Of a DNA stretch of 64,000 bases, positions 25,701 through 34,321 are shown piece after piece. Under the pieces are notes generated by a model that was not told where the DNA came from, did not search any database, and was given only the letters and a program-made list of their open reading frames with translations. Made by a program: the position numbers and the translations under genes. Numbering within the stretch: position 1 is the first letter of the stretch; each line of letters starts with the position of its first letter. The DNA comes from Scopulibacillus_A cellulosilyticus (lineage in GTDB: Bacteria > Bacillota > Bacilli > Bacillales > Sporolactobacillaceae). The DNA lies in contig NZ_JBHTCO010000003.1 of NCBI RefSeq assembly GCF_042665295.1, positions 1 to 64,000 of the forward strand. Direction: 5' to 3'.

Positions 25701-26315
25701 TATCATTTCTTCTGTCACTTTTTCACTTTTGATCCCGGGTTTCCCTGGGACTTCGTGGCAATGCCGGCATCTGGCTTCATATGATTCAGAAGCACCGACA
25801 AGAATGACAGGGTCATAGTAAGAGGCCGGCTGATGATTAATCAAACGTTGCGTCCGGCTTGCCGGAGATCCGCAAACCATACAAATGGCATTCAGTTTAG
25901 TTACTGTTTCGCTGACAGCCATTAATGCCGGGACTGAACCGAACGGCTCTCCTTTAAAATCAAGATCCAATCCTGCAACAATAACACGAACACTGTTATC
26001 AGCAAGCCTTTGCGCTGCATCGACAATACCTTCATCAAAAAATTGCACTTCATCAATCGCAACGACTTGTGTATCACTTTCTATTTTAGAAAGTATTTCT
26101 TGAGAAGTACTTGCAGGAATGGCTGTCACAGAATTGCCGGTATGTGATACAACAGCTTCCTCAGCATAACGGTTATCTATGGCAGGTTTAAATACTTGGA
26201 TTTTTAATTTACCAAAACTGGCACGGCGAACACGGCGAATCAACTCTTCCGACTTTCCGGAAAACATACTTCCGCAAATACACTCAATCCAGCCCGTTTG
26301 ATTTGTCAATTGCAC
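25698..26315 (-). CDS. tdk: Thymidine kinase (type II)
   Basis: Phosphorylates thymidine for salvage. P-loop GSMFSGKSEE, catalytic-base region AIDEVQFF, and a zinc-binding set made of CMVC and CRHCH. The GTG at 26315 (nine bases after AAAGG) gives 205 residues and matches the usual family N terminus; the ATG at 26324 overlaps the Shine-Dalgarno sequence. Gene order tdk-rpmE-rho agrees with B. subtilis. Confidence 0.95.
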   Translation of the reverse strand: MQLTNQTGWIECICGSMFSGKSEELIRRVRRASFGKLKIQVFKPAIDNRYAEEAVVSHTGNSVTAIPASTSQEILSKIESDTQVVAIDEVQFFDEGIVDAAQRLADNSVRVIVAGLDLDFKGEPFGSVPALMAVSETVTKLNAICMVCGSPASRTQRLINHQPASYYDPVILVGASESYEARCRHCHEVPGKPGIKSEKVTEEMI

Positions 26316-26368
26316 GACAAACATCCTTTCTTACATCACACTCTAATTAAAAATAAAGGATCCACCAT

Positions 26369-26398
26369 AAAGAAAACTTGGCTTTCTGATAGTATAAA
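26369..26398 (+). repeat. Internally deleted copy of the structured repeat (ends only)
   Basis: AAAGAAAACTTGGC joins directly to TTTCTGATAGTATAAA. These are the 5' and 3' ends of the copy at 61746-61877, where about 100 nt lie between them. It is in the gap between rpmE and tdk. Confidence 0.65.
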
Positions 26399-26427
26399 AA
26401 AGCAAAAATTTAAGTATAAATGAAAAA

Positions 26428-26454
26428 TACAGGCAAGGAAAGTGCTTGCCTGTA
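26428..26454 (-). terminator. Terminator of rpmE
   Basis: Minus strand: ACAGGCAAG-CACTTTC-CTTGCCTGT followed by ATTTTTC, 13 nt after the rpmE stop. Confidence 0.88.
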
Positions 26455-26466
26455 TTCATGACAAAA

Positions 26467-26670
26467 TTATTTAAGGTTATATTTTTTCTTAAAGCGATCA
26501 ACACGTCCGCCTTTATCAGCGAATTTCTGACGGCCAGTGTAGAAAGGATGACATTCAGAACAAACTTCTACACGAAGTGGACCTTCTTTAACAGAACCAG
26601 CTTCAAATTCATTGCCGCAAGAACATTTCACAGTAACTTTATGATATTCAGGATGGATTCCTGTTCTCAT
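26467..26670 (-). CDS. rpmE: 50S ribosomal protein L31 (zinc-binding form)
   Basis: 67 residues starting MRTGIHPEYHKV from the ATG at 26670, nine bases after AAAAGGAG; an ATG three codons upstream abuts the Shine-Dalgarno sequence. The CSC and CSEC motifs (four cysteines) mark the zinc-containing L31 type, which Zur-regulated paralogs replace in zinc starvation. Confidence 0.97.
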   Translation of the reverse strand: MRTGIHPEYHKVTVKCSCGNEFEAGSVKEGPLRVEVCSECHPFYTGRQKFADKGGRVDRFKKKYNLK

Positions 26671-26840
26671 TCCATTCATCTCCTTTTCGCCCTGATTCTA
26701 TCTCAAACCAGAGTTTGATAACAACTAGCGTCTATTATAACAAGAGAAATATTAATTTTCAAGTCCAGTATTTTACATTAAAAACACCTTATAAGAACGT
26801 CCGGCGCAGCTTGTCCGGCTTTTGAATACGAACTCAACAC

Positions 26841-28106
26841 CTATTTTGCGACGCCGCTTTTCTCCTTGTCAAATAAAGCAAAAAACTCTTCGTTAGACTT
26901 GGTCTTCTTGATTCGTTTATAAAAATGTTCAACAAAATCAGCTGAATCATCCATCGTTTTCCTCATCACCCATAACTTATCAAGGTGATTTTTATCTATG
27001 AGCATTTCTTCTTTTCTCGTTCCGGATCTGCGGATATCAATAGCCGGGAAGATACGACGTTCTGCTAAACGGCGATCAAGATGCAGCTCCATGTTACCCG
27101 TTCCTTTAAATTCTTCATAAATGACATCATCCATACGGGAACCTGTTTCGACTAAGGCCGTGGCAAGAATGGTTAAACTTCCGCCTTCTTCAATATTCCG
27201 GGCCGCTCCAAAGAATCGCTTAGGACGGTGGAAAGCAGCTGGATCAATACCTCCGGATAACGTTCTGCCGCTTGGCGGAATAACCAAGTTATAAGCGCGC
27301 GCCAAACGCGTGATGCTATCCATTAAAATAACAACATCTTTCTTATGTTCAACTAAGCGCATGGCCCTCTCTAAAACCAACTCGGAGACTTTAATATGAT
27401 TTTCGGGAACTTCATCAAATGTTGAACTGACCACATCGCCTTTGACCGAGCGTTCAATGTCAGTGACTTCCTCAGGACGTTCATCAACAAGTAAAACAAT
27501 TAACTCCACATCAGGATGATTTGTCGAAATGCTGTTGGCTATTTGCTTTAAGAGCATCGTCTTACCAGCCTTAGGTGGTGCCACAATTAAACCGCGCTGA
27601 CCATATCCTACAGGTGAAATCATATCAATAATCCGTGTCGAAATACTTTTCGCATCTGTTTCGAGCACCATTTTCTTTTCCGGATACAATGGCGTTAATG
27701 CAGGAAAGTGAACCCGTTCCTTGGATGTATCGGGATCTTCTCCATTAACCGCTTCCACATGGAGCAAGCCGTAATAACGCTCGTTTTCTTTAGGGGGACG
27801 AACCTTTCCGGAAACTTTATCTCCGTTTCTTAAATCGAATCGCCTGATTTGCGAAGCGGAAATATAAATATCTTCTGAACTTGGTGAATAATTAATTGGC
27901 CTTAAAAAGCCAAAACCCTCAGAAGGAATAATTTCTAAAATGCCTTCCATAAAAGAAAAACCATCTTGTTCAGCCCGCGCCTTCAAAATTGCAAATATCA
28001 GTTCCCTTTTAGTAAGCTTACTGTAGTAAGAAATTTTATAATTGCGAGCAAGCTCGTATAAATCTTTAAGTTTCATATTTTCTAATTCTGCTAATGTTAC
28101 TCCCAT
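26841..28106 (-). CDS. rho: Transcription termination factor Rho
   Basis: Hexameric RNA helicase that terminates untranslated transcripts. 421 residues from the ATG at 28106 (MGVTLAELENMKLKDLYELA): an N-terminal helical domain, the cold-shock-like RNA-binding domain (about 50-120, with GFGFLR) and the ATPase domain with P-loop APPKAGKTM and arginine-finger region. The Shine-Dalgarno sequence is weak, and an ATG at 28157 would add 17 non-conserved residues. A leader of about 190 nt precedes it, consistent with the autoregulation known in B. subtilis. Confidence 0.95.
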   Translation of the reverse strand: MGVTLAELENMKLKDLYELARNYKISYYSKLTKRELIFAILKARAEQDGFSFMEGILEIIPSEGFGFLRPINYSPSSEDIYISASQIRRFDLRNGDKVSGKVRPPKENERYYGLLHVEAVNGEDPDTSKERVHFPALTPLYPEKKMVLETDAKSISTRIIDMISPVGYGQRGLIVAPPKAGKTMLLKQIANSISTNHPDVELIVLLVDERPEEVTDIERSVKGDVVSSTFDEVPENHIKVSELVLERAMRLVEHKKDVVILMDSITRLARAYNLVIPPSGRTLSGGIDPAAFHRPKRFFGAARNIEEGGSLTILATALVETGSRMDDVIYEEFKGTGNMELHLDRRLAERRIFPAIDIRRSGTRKEEMLIDKNHLDKLWVMRKTMDDSADFVEHFYKRIKKTKSNEEFFALFDKEKSGVAK

Positions 28107-28299
28107 TATGACACCACACTTCACTGATTTTAAAAATGTAAGATGATGAAACGACATATGAAGGACTCTCTCAAAAGGAAAGGAAGAGATTAAGGAGCTG
28201 GATAAAGAAGTCCATAGAATTACTTATTATTCTTACCATATCTTTGACTTTTAATCAAATAGGAAAAAATTCCAATATATTATCTATTTTTCGGGACCT

Positions 28300-28328
28300 A
28301 TTATACTCTTGTTTATTTTTAATTTCAA
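28300..28328 (-). promoter_or_regulatory. Promoter of rho (TTGAAA-17-TATAAT)
   Basis: Minus strand: -35 TTGAAA (28328-28323), 17-nt spacer, perfect -10 TATAAT (28305-28300). It starts just past the glpX terminator hairpin. Confidence 0.8.
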
Positions 28329-28331
28329 GAA

Positions 28332-28353
28332 GGCACTAGCCATTGCTAGTGCC
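28332..28353 (-). terminator. Terminator hairpin after glpX
   Basis: Perfect 9-bp stem GGCACTAGC / GCTAGTGCC with a 4-nt loop, 33 nt after glpX. The following tract (TTCTTGAAATT) is only moderately T-rich and includes the -35 box of the rho promoter. Confidence 0.7.
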
Positions 28354-28386
28354 CTGCACTCAGGAAAAATAACCCAAGTCTAAAAT

Positions 28387-29358
28387 TTAATCTTCTTTTA
28401 TAACTAAATGGGGCTTTTTAATTAAGCTGTGCGAGCCTTTAACAAACCGGACAGTTCCAGATTTGGCGCGCATGACGAGTGAATGTGTTGTTCCTCTTGA
28501 ACCATGGATACGAACACCTTTCAACAATTCACCGTCTGTCACACCAGTTGCTGCAAAGATCGCATCGTCTCCGCGTACAAGATCGTCCATACGAAGAACT
28601 TGATTTGTATCTTCAATACCCATTTTTTTACACCGTTCTCTTTCCTCATCATTTTGAGGCAAAAGACGGCCTTGAATTTCCCCGCCTAAGCATTTCAAAG
28701 CAACTGCAGCAATAACGCCTTCCGGAGCGCCGCCAGCGCCAAACAGGATATCAACACCGGTATCATCAAAACCTGTATTGATAGCAGCCGCAACATCGCC
28801 CTCAGGGATTAATTTAATTCTTGCACCGGCTTCACGGATTTCGTGAATAATACGCGCATGGCGATCACGGTCGAGAACTGTGGCTACAACATCCTCAATG
28901 TCCTTATTCTTAGCCTTGGCAACGGCTTTTAAATTATCTATGACAGGTGCATTAATGTCAACCTGACCGACTGCTTCACGGCCGACTGCCAATTTATCCA
29001 TATACATATCAGGAGCATGCAATAGATTGCCGTGTTCAGCAACTGCAAGTACTGCAAGGGCATTCCAAGTACCTGCTGCGACAATATTTGTTCCTTCTAA
29101 CGGATCAACGGCTACATCCACACCCGGTCCTACACCAGTCCCAAGCTTTTCACCGATGTAAAGCATTGGCGCATTATCCATTTCACCTTCACCGATAACA
29201 ACAATGCCTTGCATCGGAATCGTATCAAAGACATTGCGCATCGCAGTTGTTGCCGCGTTATCAGCTTCCTCTTTCTTTCCTCTTCCCATCCAGCTTGCGG
29301 ATGCAAGCGCAGCAGCTTCAGTTACCCTTACAAGCTCCATCGATAGACTTCTTTCCAA
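28387..29358 (-). CDS. glpX: Fructose-1,6-bisphosphatase class II (GlpX)
   Basis: Gluconeogenic phosphatase hydrolysing fructose-1,6-bisphosphate. 323 residues; metal-binding segments GEGEMDNAPMLYIGEKLG and DVAVDPLEGTN are intact, as are the FGAGGAPEGVIAA and IHGSRGTTHSL regions. The start is a TTG, eight nt after AAGGAG. It lies between rho and murAB as in B. subtilis. Confidence 0.95.
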   Translation of the reverse strand: MERSLSMELVRVTEAAALASASWMGRGKKEEADNAATTAMRNVFDTIPMQGIVVIGEGEMDNAPMLYIGEKLGTGVGPGVDVAVDPLEGTNIVAAGTWNALAVLAVAEHGNLLHAPDMYMDKLAVGREAVGQVDINAPVIDNLKAVAKAKNKDIEDVVATVLDRDRHARIIHEIREAGARIKLIPEGDVAAAINTGFDDTGVDILFGAGGAPEGVIAAVALKCLGGEIQGRLLPQNDEERERCKKMGIEDTNQVLRMDDLVRGDDAIFAATGVTDGELLKGVRIHGSRGTTHSLVMRAKSGTVRFVKGSHSLIKKPHLVIKED

Positions 29359-29399
29359 TTAAGTCACTCCTTCTTTTGACCACAACCCGCAAAGAAGTT

Positions 29400-29434
29400 G
29401 TTAAAAAGGTCCGGTTTATCCTCTTTATTTAACA
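29400..29434. repeat. MITE-like element, short form (degenerate)
   Basis: GTTAAAAAGGTCCGG ... CTTTATTTAACAC follows the same plan as the short elements at 31041 and 36821. It fills the gap between glpX and murAB. Confidence 0.5.
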
Positions 29435-29446
29435 CGCACTTTCATG

Positions 29447-30739
29447 TTAACTGCTTGCTTTAATATCTTCTATTTCATGAATATCTAAATCTTCGCGCCA
29501 TACATTTGCGCCTATCCCTTGTAACTTCTCGACAAGCTGGCTGTATCCGCGATCTATGTGTTCAAGCCCCAAAACTTCTGTGATGCCATTCGCCATCAAA
29601 CCGGCAACAACAAGTGAAGCGCCTGCTCTTAAATCAGTTGCTTTAACCTTTGCCCCCTGCAATCCTGTCGGTCCCGTAATAATTGAAGATCTGCCTTCAA
29701 CTTTAACTTCTGCACTCATCCGCCTTAATTCATCAATATGTTTAAATCTTGAACCGTAAATCGTATCCGTTACTATGCTTGTTCCCTTAGCATGGGTTAA
29801 CAGACTTGTAAGCGGCTGCTGCAAATCAGTTGGAAAGCCAGGATATACCAGGGTTTTAATATCGACATTTTTTAATTCCTTTACATGGCGCGAAATCGCA
29901 ATCTGGTCATCATAGATATCGACTGTTATGCCCATTTCTCTTAATTTAGCTGTTAGTGATTCTAAATGCTGAGGTATAACATTATCAATAAGAACACGAT
30001 CCCCCATAGCTGCGGCAACAATCATATATGTACCGGCTTCTATTCGATCAGGAATAATTGAATGACGGCATCCATGCAGCTCATCAACACCTTCAATACG
30101 GATCACATCGGTTCCTGCACCTTTAATTTTTGCACCCATACTTGATAAAAGTGTCGCTACATCAATAATTTCCGGTTCTTTTGCCGCATTCTCAATAATT
30201 GTCCGCCCTTTTGCTCTGACCGCTGCCAGCATGATATTGATTGTTGCACCGACACTGACGACATCCAAATAAATACGCGCGCCTCTTAATTCTTTTGCAC
30301 GTAAGTATATAGCCCCTTGCTCATTAGTTACAGAAGCGCCAAGTGCCTCAAATCCTTTTATATGTTGATCTATTGGACGGGGGCCAAGGTTGCAGCCGCC
30401 CGGCAAACCAATGACAGCCTTTTTGAAACGCCCGAGCATAGCTCCCATTAAATAATAGGATGCACGGAGTCTCTTAACATGGCCGTTCGGCAAAGGCATA
30501 TCAATCATACTAGAGGGATCAACCGTTAACGTATTTTTATCAAACGTGACTTTACCGCCAATTTCTTTCAATAGCTCACAAAGAATACGGACATCGGAAA
30601 TATTTGGAAGTTGTTCGATTGTCACCGTTGAATTGGCAAGTATGGCAGCGGGTATCAATGCTACAGCACTGTTTTTGGCACCGCTTACTTGGACAGTCCC
30701 TTTAAGACGATGACCGCCTTCAATCATTAATTTTTCCAT
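29447..30739 (-). CDS. murAB: UDP-N-acetylglucosamine 1-carboxyvinyltransferase 2
   Basis: Second MurA enzyme. 430 residues with active-site loop LPGGCNLGPRP (Cys116) and the C-terminal GLEHIDRGY motif. Position upstream of glpX and rho and downstream of fsa (transaldolase-like) matches B. subtilis murAB (murZ). Having two MurA enzymes is typical of low-GC Gram-positives. Confidence 0.95.
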   Translation of the reverse strand: MEKLMIEGGHRLKGTVQVSGAKNSAVALIPAAILANSTVTIEQLPNISDVRILCELLKEIGGKVTFDKNTLTVDPSSMIDMPLPNGHVKRLRASYYLMGAMLGRFKKAVIGLPGGCNLGPRPIDQHIKGFEALGASVTNEQGAIYLRAKELRGARIYLDVVSVGATINIMLAAVRAKGRTIIENAAKEPEIIDVATLLSSMGAKIKGAGTDVIRIEGVDELHGCRHSIIPDRIEAGTYMIVAAAMGDRVLIDNVIPQHLESLTAKLREMGITVDIYDDQIAISRHVKELKNVDIKTLVYPGFPTDLQQPLTSLLTHAKGTSIVTDTIYGSRFKHIDELRRMSAEVKVEGRSSIITGPTGLQGAKVKATDLRAGASLVVAGLMANGITEVLGLEHIDRGYSQLVEKLQGIGANVWREDLDIHEIEDIKASS

Positions 30740-30788
30740 TTTGAACTCCTTTTCCGTGTCAGTCGAATGACCAGATTTTTTTATAAGA

Positions 30789-30931
30789 TGTTAAAAAGTC
30801 CGGGAAAAATAGCCTTCGAATTTCTTCGTCACTCGGTCTCTCCGGTCCTCACGTATTATCCCCATACGTTCCGGTCCTCGAGACTTTCGTTCCTCGAACT
30901 TCTCGACTCTTTTTGTCCTCCTTTTTAAACA
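30789..30931. repeat. MITE-like element, long form (second copy)
   Basis: About 143 bp from TGTTAAAAAGTCCGGG to CCTCCTTTTTAAACA, lying in the opposite orientation to the copy at 24036-24183. The interior contains TCGAGACTTTCG, GAACTTCTCGACTC and two GGTCCTC blocks. It fills the gap between murAB and fsa with no open reading frame. Confidence 0.75.
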
Positions 30932-31040
30932 CTTATTATTATTAAATATTATGGACCGGTATCTATTCTAACATGTATATTCTAATAATTTAAGATGTTA
31001 AATTAATGAGAAAAATTTGGGGGCACCTCTAAAAGAGGAG

Positions 31041-31079
31041 GTTCAAAAAGCCGGGGAATGTTTGCCCGCCTTTTTGAAC
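31041..31079. repeat. MITE-like element, short form
   Basis: GTTCAAAAAGCCGGGG ... CCTTTTTGAAC, about 39 bp with the same ends as the long forms and almost nothing between. An outer inverted repeat (GCACCTC at 31023-31029, GAGGTGC at 31089-31095) surrounds it. Together they could form a hairpin that ends transcription from fsa. Confidence 0.75.
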
Positions 31080-31107
31080 ACTCGCGGGTGAGGTGCGCCA
31101 TTAATAC

Positions 31108-31755
31108 TTAACGGTTTTTATATTTATCCCAGTCAGCGAGGAAGTCATGCAAGCCTTTATCAGTTAATGGGTGATTCATCATTTGCATGAATACTTTATG
31201 CGGGATAGTTGCAATGTGTGCACCAGCTTCAGCTGCTTCAGTCACATGCATCGTATGGCGGACAGATGCTGCAATGATTTCAGTATCAAGACCGTGAATA
31301 TCAAACAGCTCAGCAATTTGAGCGATAAGCTCTATACCGTTTTGACCAATATCATCTAAACGTCCAACAAACGGTGAAACATAAGAAGCGCCGGCACGCG
31401 CTGCAAGCAATGCCTGATTTGCAGAGAAGATAAGTGTAACGTTTGTTTTAATGCCTTCTTCTGAAAAAGCATGGACAGCTTTAAGACCTTCTGAAGTCAT
31501 TGGCACTTTAACTGTGATATTAGGTGCTATAGCAGCAAGCTTTTTGCCTTCTTCAATCATATCTTCCGCTTTTGTAGAGACAACCTCTGCGCTGACAGAA
31601 CCTTTTACAATTGAAGTAATTTCGCGAAGACGCTCATGAAAATCAACACCCTCTTTAGCAACAAGGGACGGGTTCGTTGTTACACCAGAAAGAACGCCAA
31701 GATCGTTAATTTCACGGATTTGGTCAATATTTGCTGTATCTATAAAAAATTTCAT
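31108..31755 (-). CDS. fsa: Transaldolase-like fructose-6-phosphate aldolase
   Basis: 215 residues, the short transaldolase type (TalC/FSA, B. subtilis ywjH). The Schiff-base lysine is Lys83 in NITVKVPMT; the N-terminal MKFFIDTANIDQI and GVTTNPSLV segments are diagnostic. It may act as a transaldolase in the pentose phosphate pathway or as an FSA-type aldolase; the sequence alone does not settle this. It is 270 nt downstream of fbaA. Confidence 0.92.
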   Translation of the reverse strand: MKFFIDTANIDQIREINDLGVLSGVTTNPSLVAKEGVDFHERLREITSIVKGSVSAEVVSTKAEDMIEEGKKLAAIAPNITVKVPMTSEGLKAVHAFSEEGIKTNVTLIFSANQALLAARAGASYVSPFVGRLDDIGQNGIELIAQIAELFDIHGLDTEIIAASVRHTMHVTEAAEAGAHIATIPHKVFMQMMNHPLTDKGLHDFLADWDKYKNR

Positions 31756-31793
31756 TTTAAAATTGCCTCCTGGTAAGTTTTTACTGTGAGAAT

Positions 31794-31833
31794 GCTTAAA
31801 AGCCGGGATGTATTAACCCGAACTTCAAACACA
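31794..31833. repeat. Decayed short MITE-like element
   Basis: GCTTAAAAGCCGGGATGTATTA followed by ACCCGAACTTCAAACACATAC lines up with the short form at 36821-36857 with several mismatches. Confidence 0.4.
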
Positions 31834-31972
31834 TACTCTTTTTTATACTTCTCAAATCAATTTGATTTCATGTAAGAACAAGAGACATAAAATCAATTAC
31901 ACAATAACAGGCGACGCCATCATGCAATGATCTTATGTCCGCGATTTTTAACAAAGCTTAAATGTATGTACC

Positions 31973-32015
31973 GTTCAAAGGGTTCGTCCGAAGGTGTTGT
32001 TATCCCCCTTTGAAC
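31973..32015. repeat. Inverted repeat of the GTTCAAA type downstream of fbaA
   Basis: GTTCAAAGGG at the left pairs with CCCCTTTGAAC at the right across about 20 nt. It resembles the short repeats in this window and begins directly after fbaA, so it may double as a terminator, though no T tract follows. Confidence 0.5.
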
Positions 32016-32025
32016 AGCAGTGATA

Positions 32026-32889
32026 TTAAGCTTGGCCAGATGAACCGAATTCGCGCATTTTGCCGATAACAGTTTCTTTAATGGCGTCGCGAGCAGGCCC
32101 TAAGTATTTTCTTGGGTCATATAAATCTGGTTTTTCTGCAAGAACTTCTCTAACTGCTTTTGCAGAAGAAATTTGGTTTTCAGTGTTAACGTTGATTTTT
32201 GCATGGCCAAGGGAAATAGCCTTTTTAATATCCTTTGTAGGAATGCCTGTGCCGCCGTGCAATACCAGCGGTACACCTACAAGGTTATTGATTTCTTCCA
32301 TACGGTCAAAACCTAAGTTAGGTTCCCCTTTATACGGCCCGTGAACAGACCCTAATGCAGGAGCAAAACAATCTACGCCGGTTTCTTTGACAAGCTGTTC
32401 GCATTCTGATGGAATGGCATAAGCCGCTTCAGCATCATTAACTACAAGATCGTCTTCTTGTCCGCCGATACGGCCAAGTTCAGCCTCAACAGATACGCCT
32501 ACTGCATGTGCAGCATCGACAACTTTCTTTGTATAAGCAATGTTCTCTTCAAGCGGATAATGGGAACCGTCAAACATAACAGATGTAAATCCGGCGTTAA
32601 TAGCTTGCATACATTTTTCAAAAGATGAACCATGATCAAGATGAATAGCCACTGGAACTGTGACATTGTATTCATCCATTAATGCTTTAACCATGGCAAC
32701 AGTCAGCTTAAATCCGCCCATGTATCTGGCGGCGCCTTCGGAAACACCTAAAATAACCGGAGATTTCTCTTCTTCTGCAGCTTGAAGAATGGCTTGAGTA
32801 AACTCCAAGTTATTAATGTTAAATTGACCTACTGCATACTTTTCGGCTTTCGCCTTTTCAAGCATTTCTTTCATTGAAACTAAAGGCAT
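32026..32889 (-). CDS. fbaA: Fructose-1,6-bisphosphate aldolase, class II
   Basis: Zinc-dependent glycolytic aldolase. 287 residues. Metal and active-site histidines are visible in HLDHG (His83, His86), LGSVHGPYKG and VLHGGTG; GQFNINNLE near the N terminus and the NVNTENQ phosphate-binding region are intact. The gene follows spo0F, the standard Bacillus order. Confidence 0.97.
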   Translation of the reverse strand: MPLVSMKEMLEKAKAEKYAVGQFNINNLEFTQAILQAAEEEKSPVILGVSEGAARYMGGFKLTVAMVKALMDEYNVTVPVAIHLDHGSSFEKCMQAINAGFTSVMFDGSHYPLEENIAYTKKVVDAAHAVGVSVEAELGRIGGQEDDLVVNDAEAAYAIPSECEQLVKETGVDCFAPALGSVHGPYKGEPNLGFDRMEEINNLVGVPLVLHGGTGIPTKDIKKAISLGHAKINVNTENQISSAKAVREVLAEKPDLYDPRKYLGPARDAIKETVIGKMREFGSSGQA

Positions 32890-33019
32890 GCGTGACCCTC
32901 CTTAGTAATCGCTGGCTTCTGACAACGATTAGCAGTTTTACCTAACTTGTACATCCGCTAATCGTTGAAAGAAGCGGTGCAGGAACTGATTAATATTGTT
33001 TCGCCCCTTCGACTCAACA

Positions 33020-33047
33020 AGTATAGCATACCATAAAATTGAGTTAA
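33020..33047 (-). promoter_or_regulatory. Promoter of fbaA (extended -10)
   Basis: Minus strand: -35 TTAACT (33047-33042), 16-nt spacer, -10 TATACT (33025-33020) preceded by TGC, making an extended -10. Confidence 0.65.
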
Positions 33048-33067
33048 AATAATCTCAAATGCACCGT

Positions 33068-33442
33068 TTAAATAGGTAATTCTTTTTGAACCGCTTTCAA
33101 TACATCATCGATATCAAAAGGTTTGGCAAAGTGTGTAATTGCACCATTATCAATGGCTTCCTGGATCATATCAAGTTCGCCGTAGGCCGTCATAATAATG
33201 ACCTTAACCTGACTGTTCTTTTCCTTAATTCTCTTTAATATTTCCAAACCGTCCATACCAGGTATTTTCATATCTAAAATAACGAGTTCCGGTTCCTCTT
33301 TCTCTACAATATCCAAAGCTTGGATCCCATTGCCGGCAGTGAATGTCTTATATCCTTCTTTTTGAAAAATTTCATTCAACAAAATTCTAATGCCGAATTG
33401 ATCATCGACAATCAAAATTTTTCCATCTCTTCCTTCAGCCAT
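33068..33442 (-). CDS. spo0F: Sporulation phosphorelay response regulator Spo0F
   Basis: Single-domain receiver that takes phosphate from sporulation kinases and passes it to Spo0B. 124 residues, the exact length of B. subtilis Spo0F, from the ATG at 33442 with GGTGGGGAG upstream. Phosphoacceptor Asp57 in VILDMKIPGMDG, acidic pair in IVDDQ, the Thr in MTAYGE and the Lys in FAKPFD are all present. A sigma-H-type promoter is visible 70 nt upstream. Confidence 0.96.
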   Translation of the reverse strand: MAEGRDGKILIVDDQFGIRILLNEIFQKEGYKTFTAGNGIQALDIVEKEEPELVILDMKIPGMDGLEILKRIKEKNSQVKVIIMTAYGELDMIQEAIDNGAITHFAKPFDIDDVLKAVQKELPI

Positions 33443-33512
33443 TGTATTTCTCCCCACCTTGGTTTTTAAATTATGATCTAATATGTATATGTAGAAAAGC
33501 ATACTACACGGT

Positions 33513-33542
33513 TAATTCGGCTTCCTATTTAAAAACTCCTGC
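33513..33542 (-). promoter_or_regulatory. Sigma-H-type promoter of spo0F
   Basis: Minus strand: GCAGGAGTT (33542-33534), 12-nt spacer, GCCGAATTA (33521-33513). Against the sigma-H consensus RNAGGAWWW-N11-12-RNNGAATWW only one position differs. Transcription of spo0F from sigma-H is known in B. subtilis. The -35 overlaps the edge of the tandem repeat that begins at 33541. Confidence 0.75.
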
Positions 33543-33651
33543 TCCTGCGCGCAGATTATTCAAAGAAGCTGTTCAAAGCTCGTCGCAAAAAAGACCGTGC
33601 TCCTGCGCGTAGATATTTCAAAGAAGCTGTTCAAAGCTCGTCGCAGTTATT
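33541..33651. repeat. Two tandem units of a GCTCCTGCGCG... repeat
   Basis: Units 33541-33598 and 33599-33651 share GCTCCTGCGCG, an AGAT(A)-TTTCAAAG block and AAGAAGCTGTTCAAAGC followed by TCGTCGCA. The reverse complement (GCGACGAGC ... GCGCAGGAGCAC) is related to the interior of the element at 24036-24183. The units lie between the divergent spo0F and ywjG genes. Confidence 0.85.
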
Positions 33652-33747
33652 TTAGCAATTTCTGGATAATCGTGCCAATAATTAAAATCCGCGAACCTTC
33701 CAGAATAAGGTCAAATGTCCTATAATAAGGCCGAAAGGGGCGAAATC

Positions 33748-34278
33748 ATGTTAAAAATTTTTACAACACAGTTAGTTGGCGTATTTAATGATGTACAAAA
33801 ACAAAATGAAACAGAGATTGAAGACAGCGCACGTTTGCTTGCCCAAGCCGTTATCTCAGATGGAAAAATTGCGGTTCATGGATTAGGATCATGGCAGTCT
33901 GTGGCTATCGAGGCTGTCGAAGGTGATAACCGATTGCCAAAAGCACAATATCTTTATGACGAAAGCGGGAAAATAAAAGATCTTGATGCTACAGATGCTG
34001 TCATCATCGCTGCAAACGACATTAATCAGCAAGAGGCAATATTTCTCGCTGAAGAACTAAAAAGCAAAGGCTGCACTGTTATCGCTATTTTTGAAAAGGA
34101 TTATGAAAACTATTCTGATTCTGTTGATATTGCGGTAATAACAACCGAAAACAGGCCTTTAGTACCACTTAATGATGATAAAAAAATAGGGAGACCATCA
34201 ATTATGGCCGCCCTTTATGGATATTTCGCTATTTATTTGACAACTATCGACATGCTGGACGAACAAAACCTTTACTAA
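33748..34278 (+). CDS. ywjG: YwjG, DUF2529 family protein
   Basis: 176 residues from the ATG at 33748, with GAAAGGGG upstream. It contains a sugar-isomerase-like (SIS) pattern (GKIAVHGLGSWQSVAIEAVEG, ATDAVIIAANDINQQEAI), suggesting a phosphosugar-binding fold without a known role. The DUF2529 family lies between spo0F and pyrG in Bacillales; here the gene is on the plus strand, divergent from spo0F and convergent with pyrG. Confidence 0.8.
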   Translation: MLKIFTTQLVGVFNDVQKQNETEIEDSARLLAQAVISDGKIAVHGLGSWQSVAIEAVEGDNRLPKAQYLYDESGKIKDLDATDAVIIAANDINQQEAIFLAEELKSKGCTVIAIFEKDYENYSDSVDIAVITTENRPLVPLNDDKKIGRPSIMAALYGYFAIYLTTIDMLDEQNLY

Positions 34279-34321
34279 TCTTGTAAAAAAATCAGGGAAT
34301 TTGAAGGGTTTTAGAAATAAA

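Noticed and set aside
26841..28157. Longer Rho starting at 28157
   Set aside because: The extra 17 residues are not part of the family's usual N terminus and the Shine-Dalgarno there is no better.
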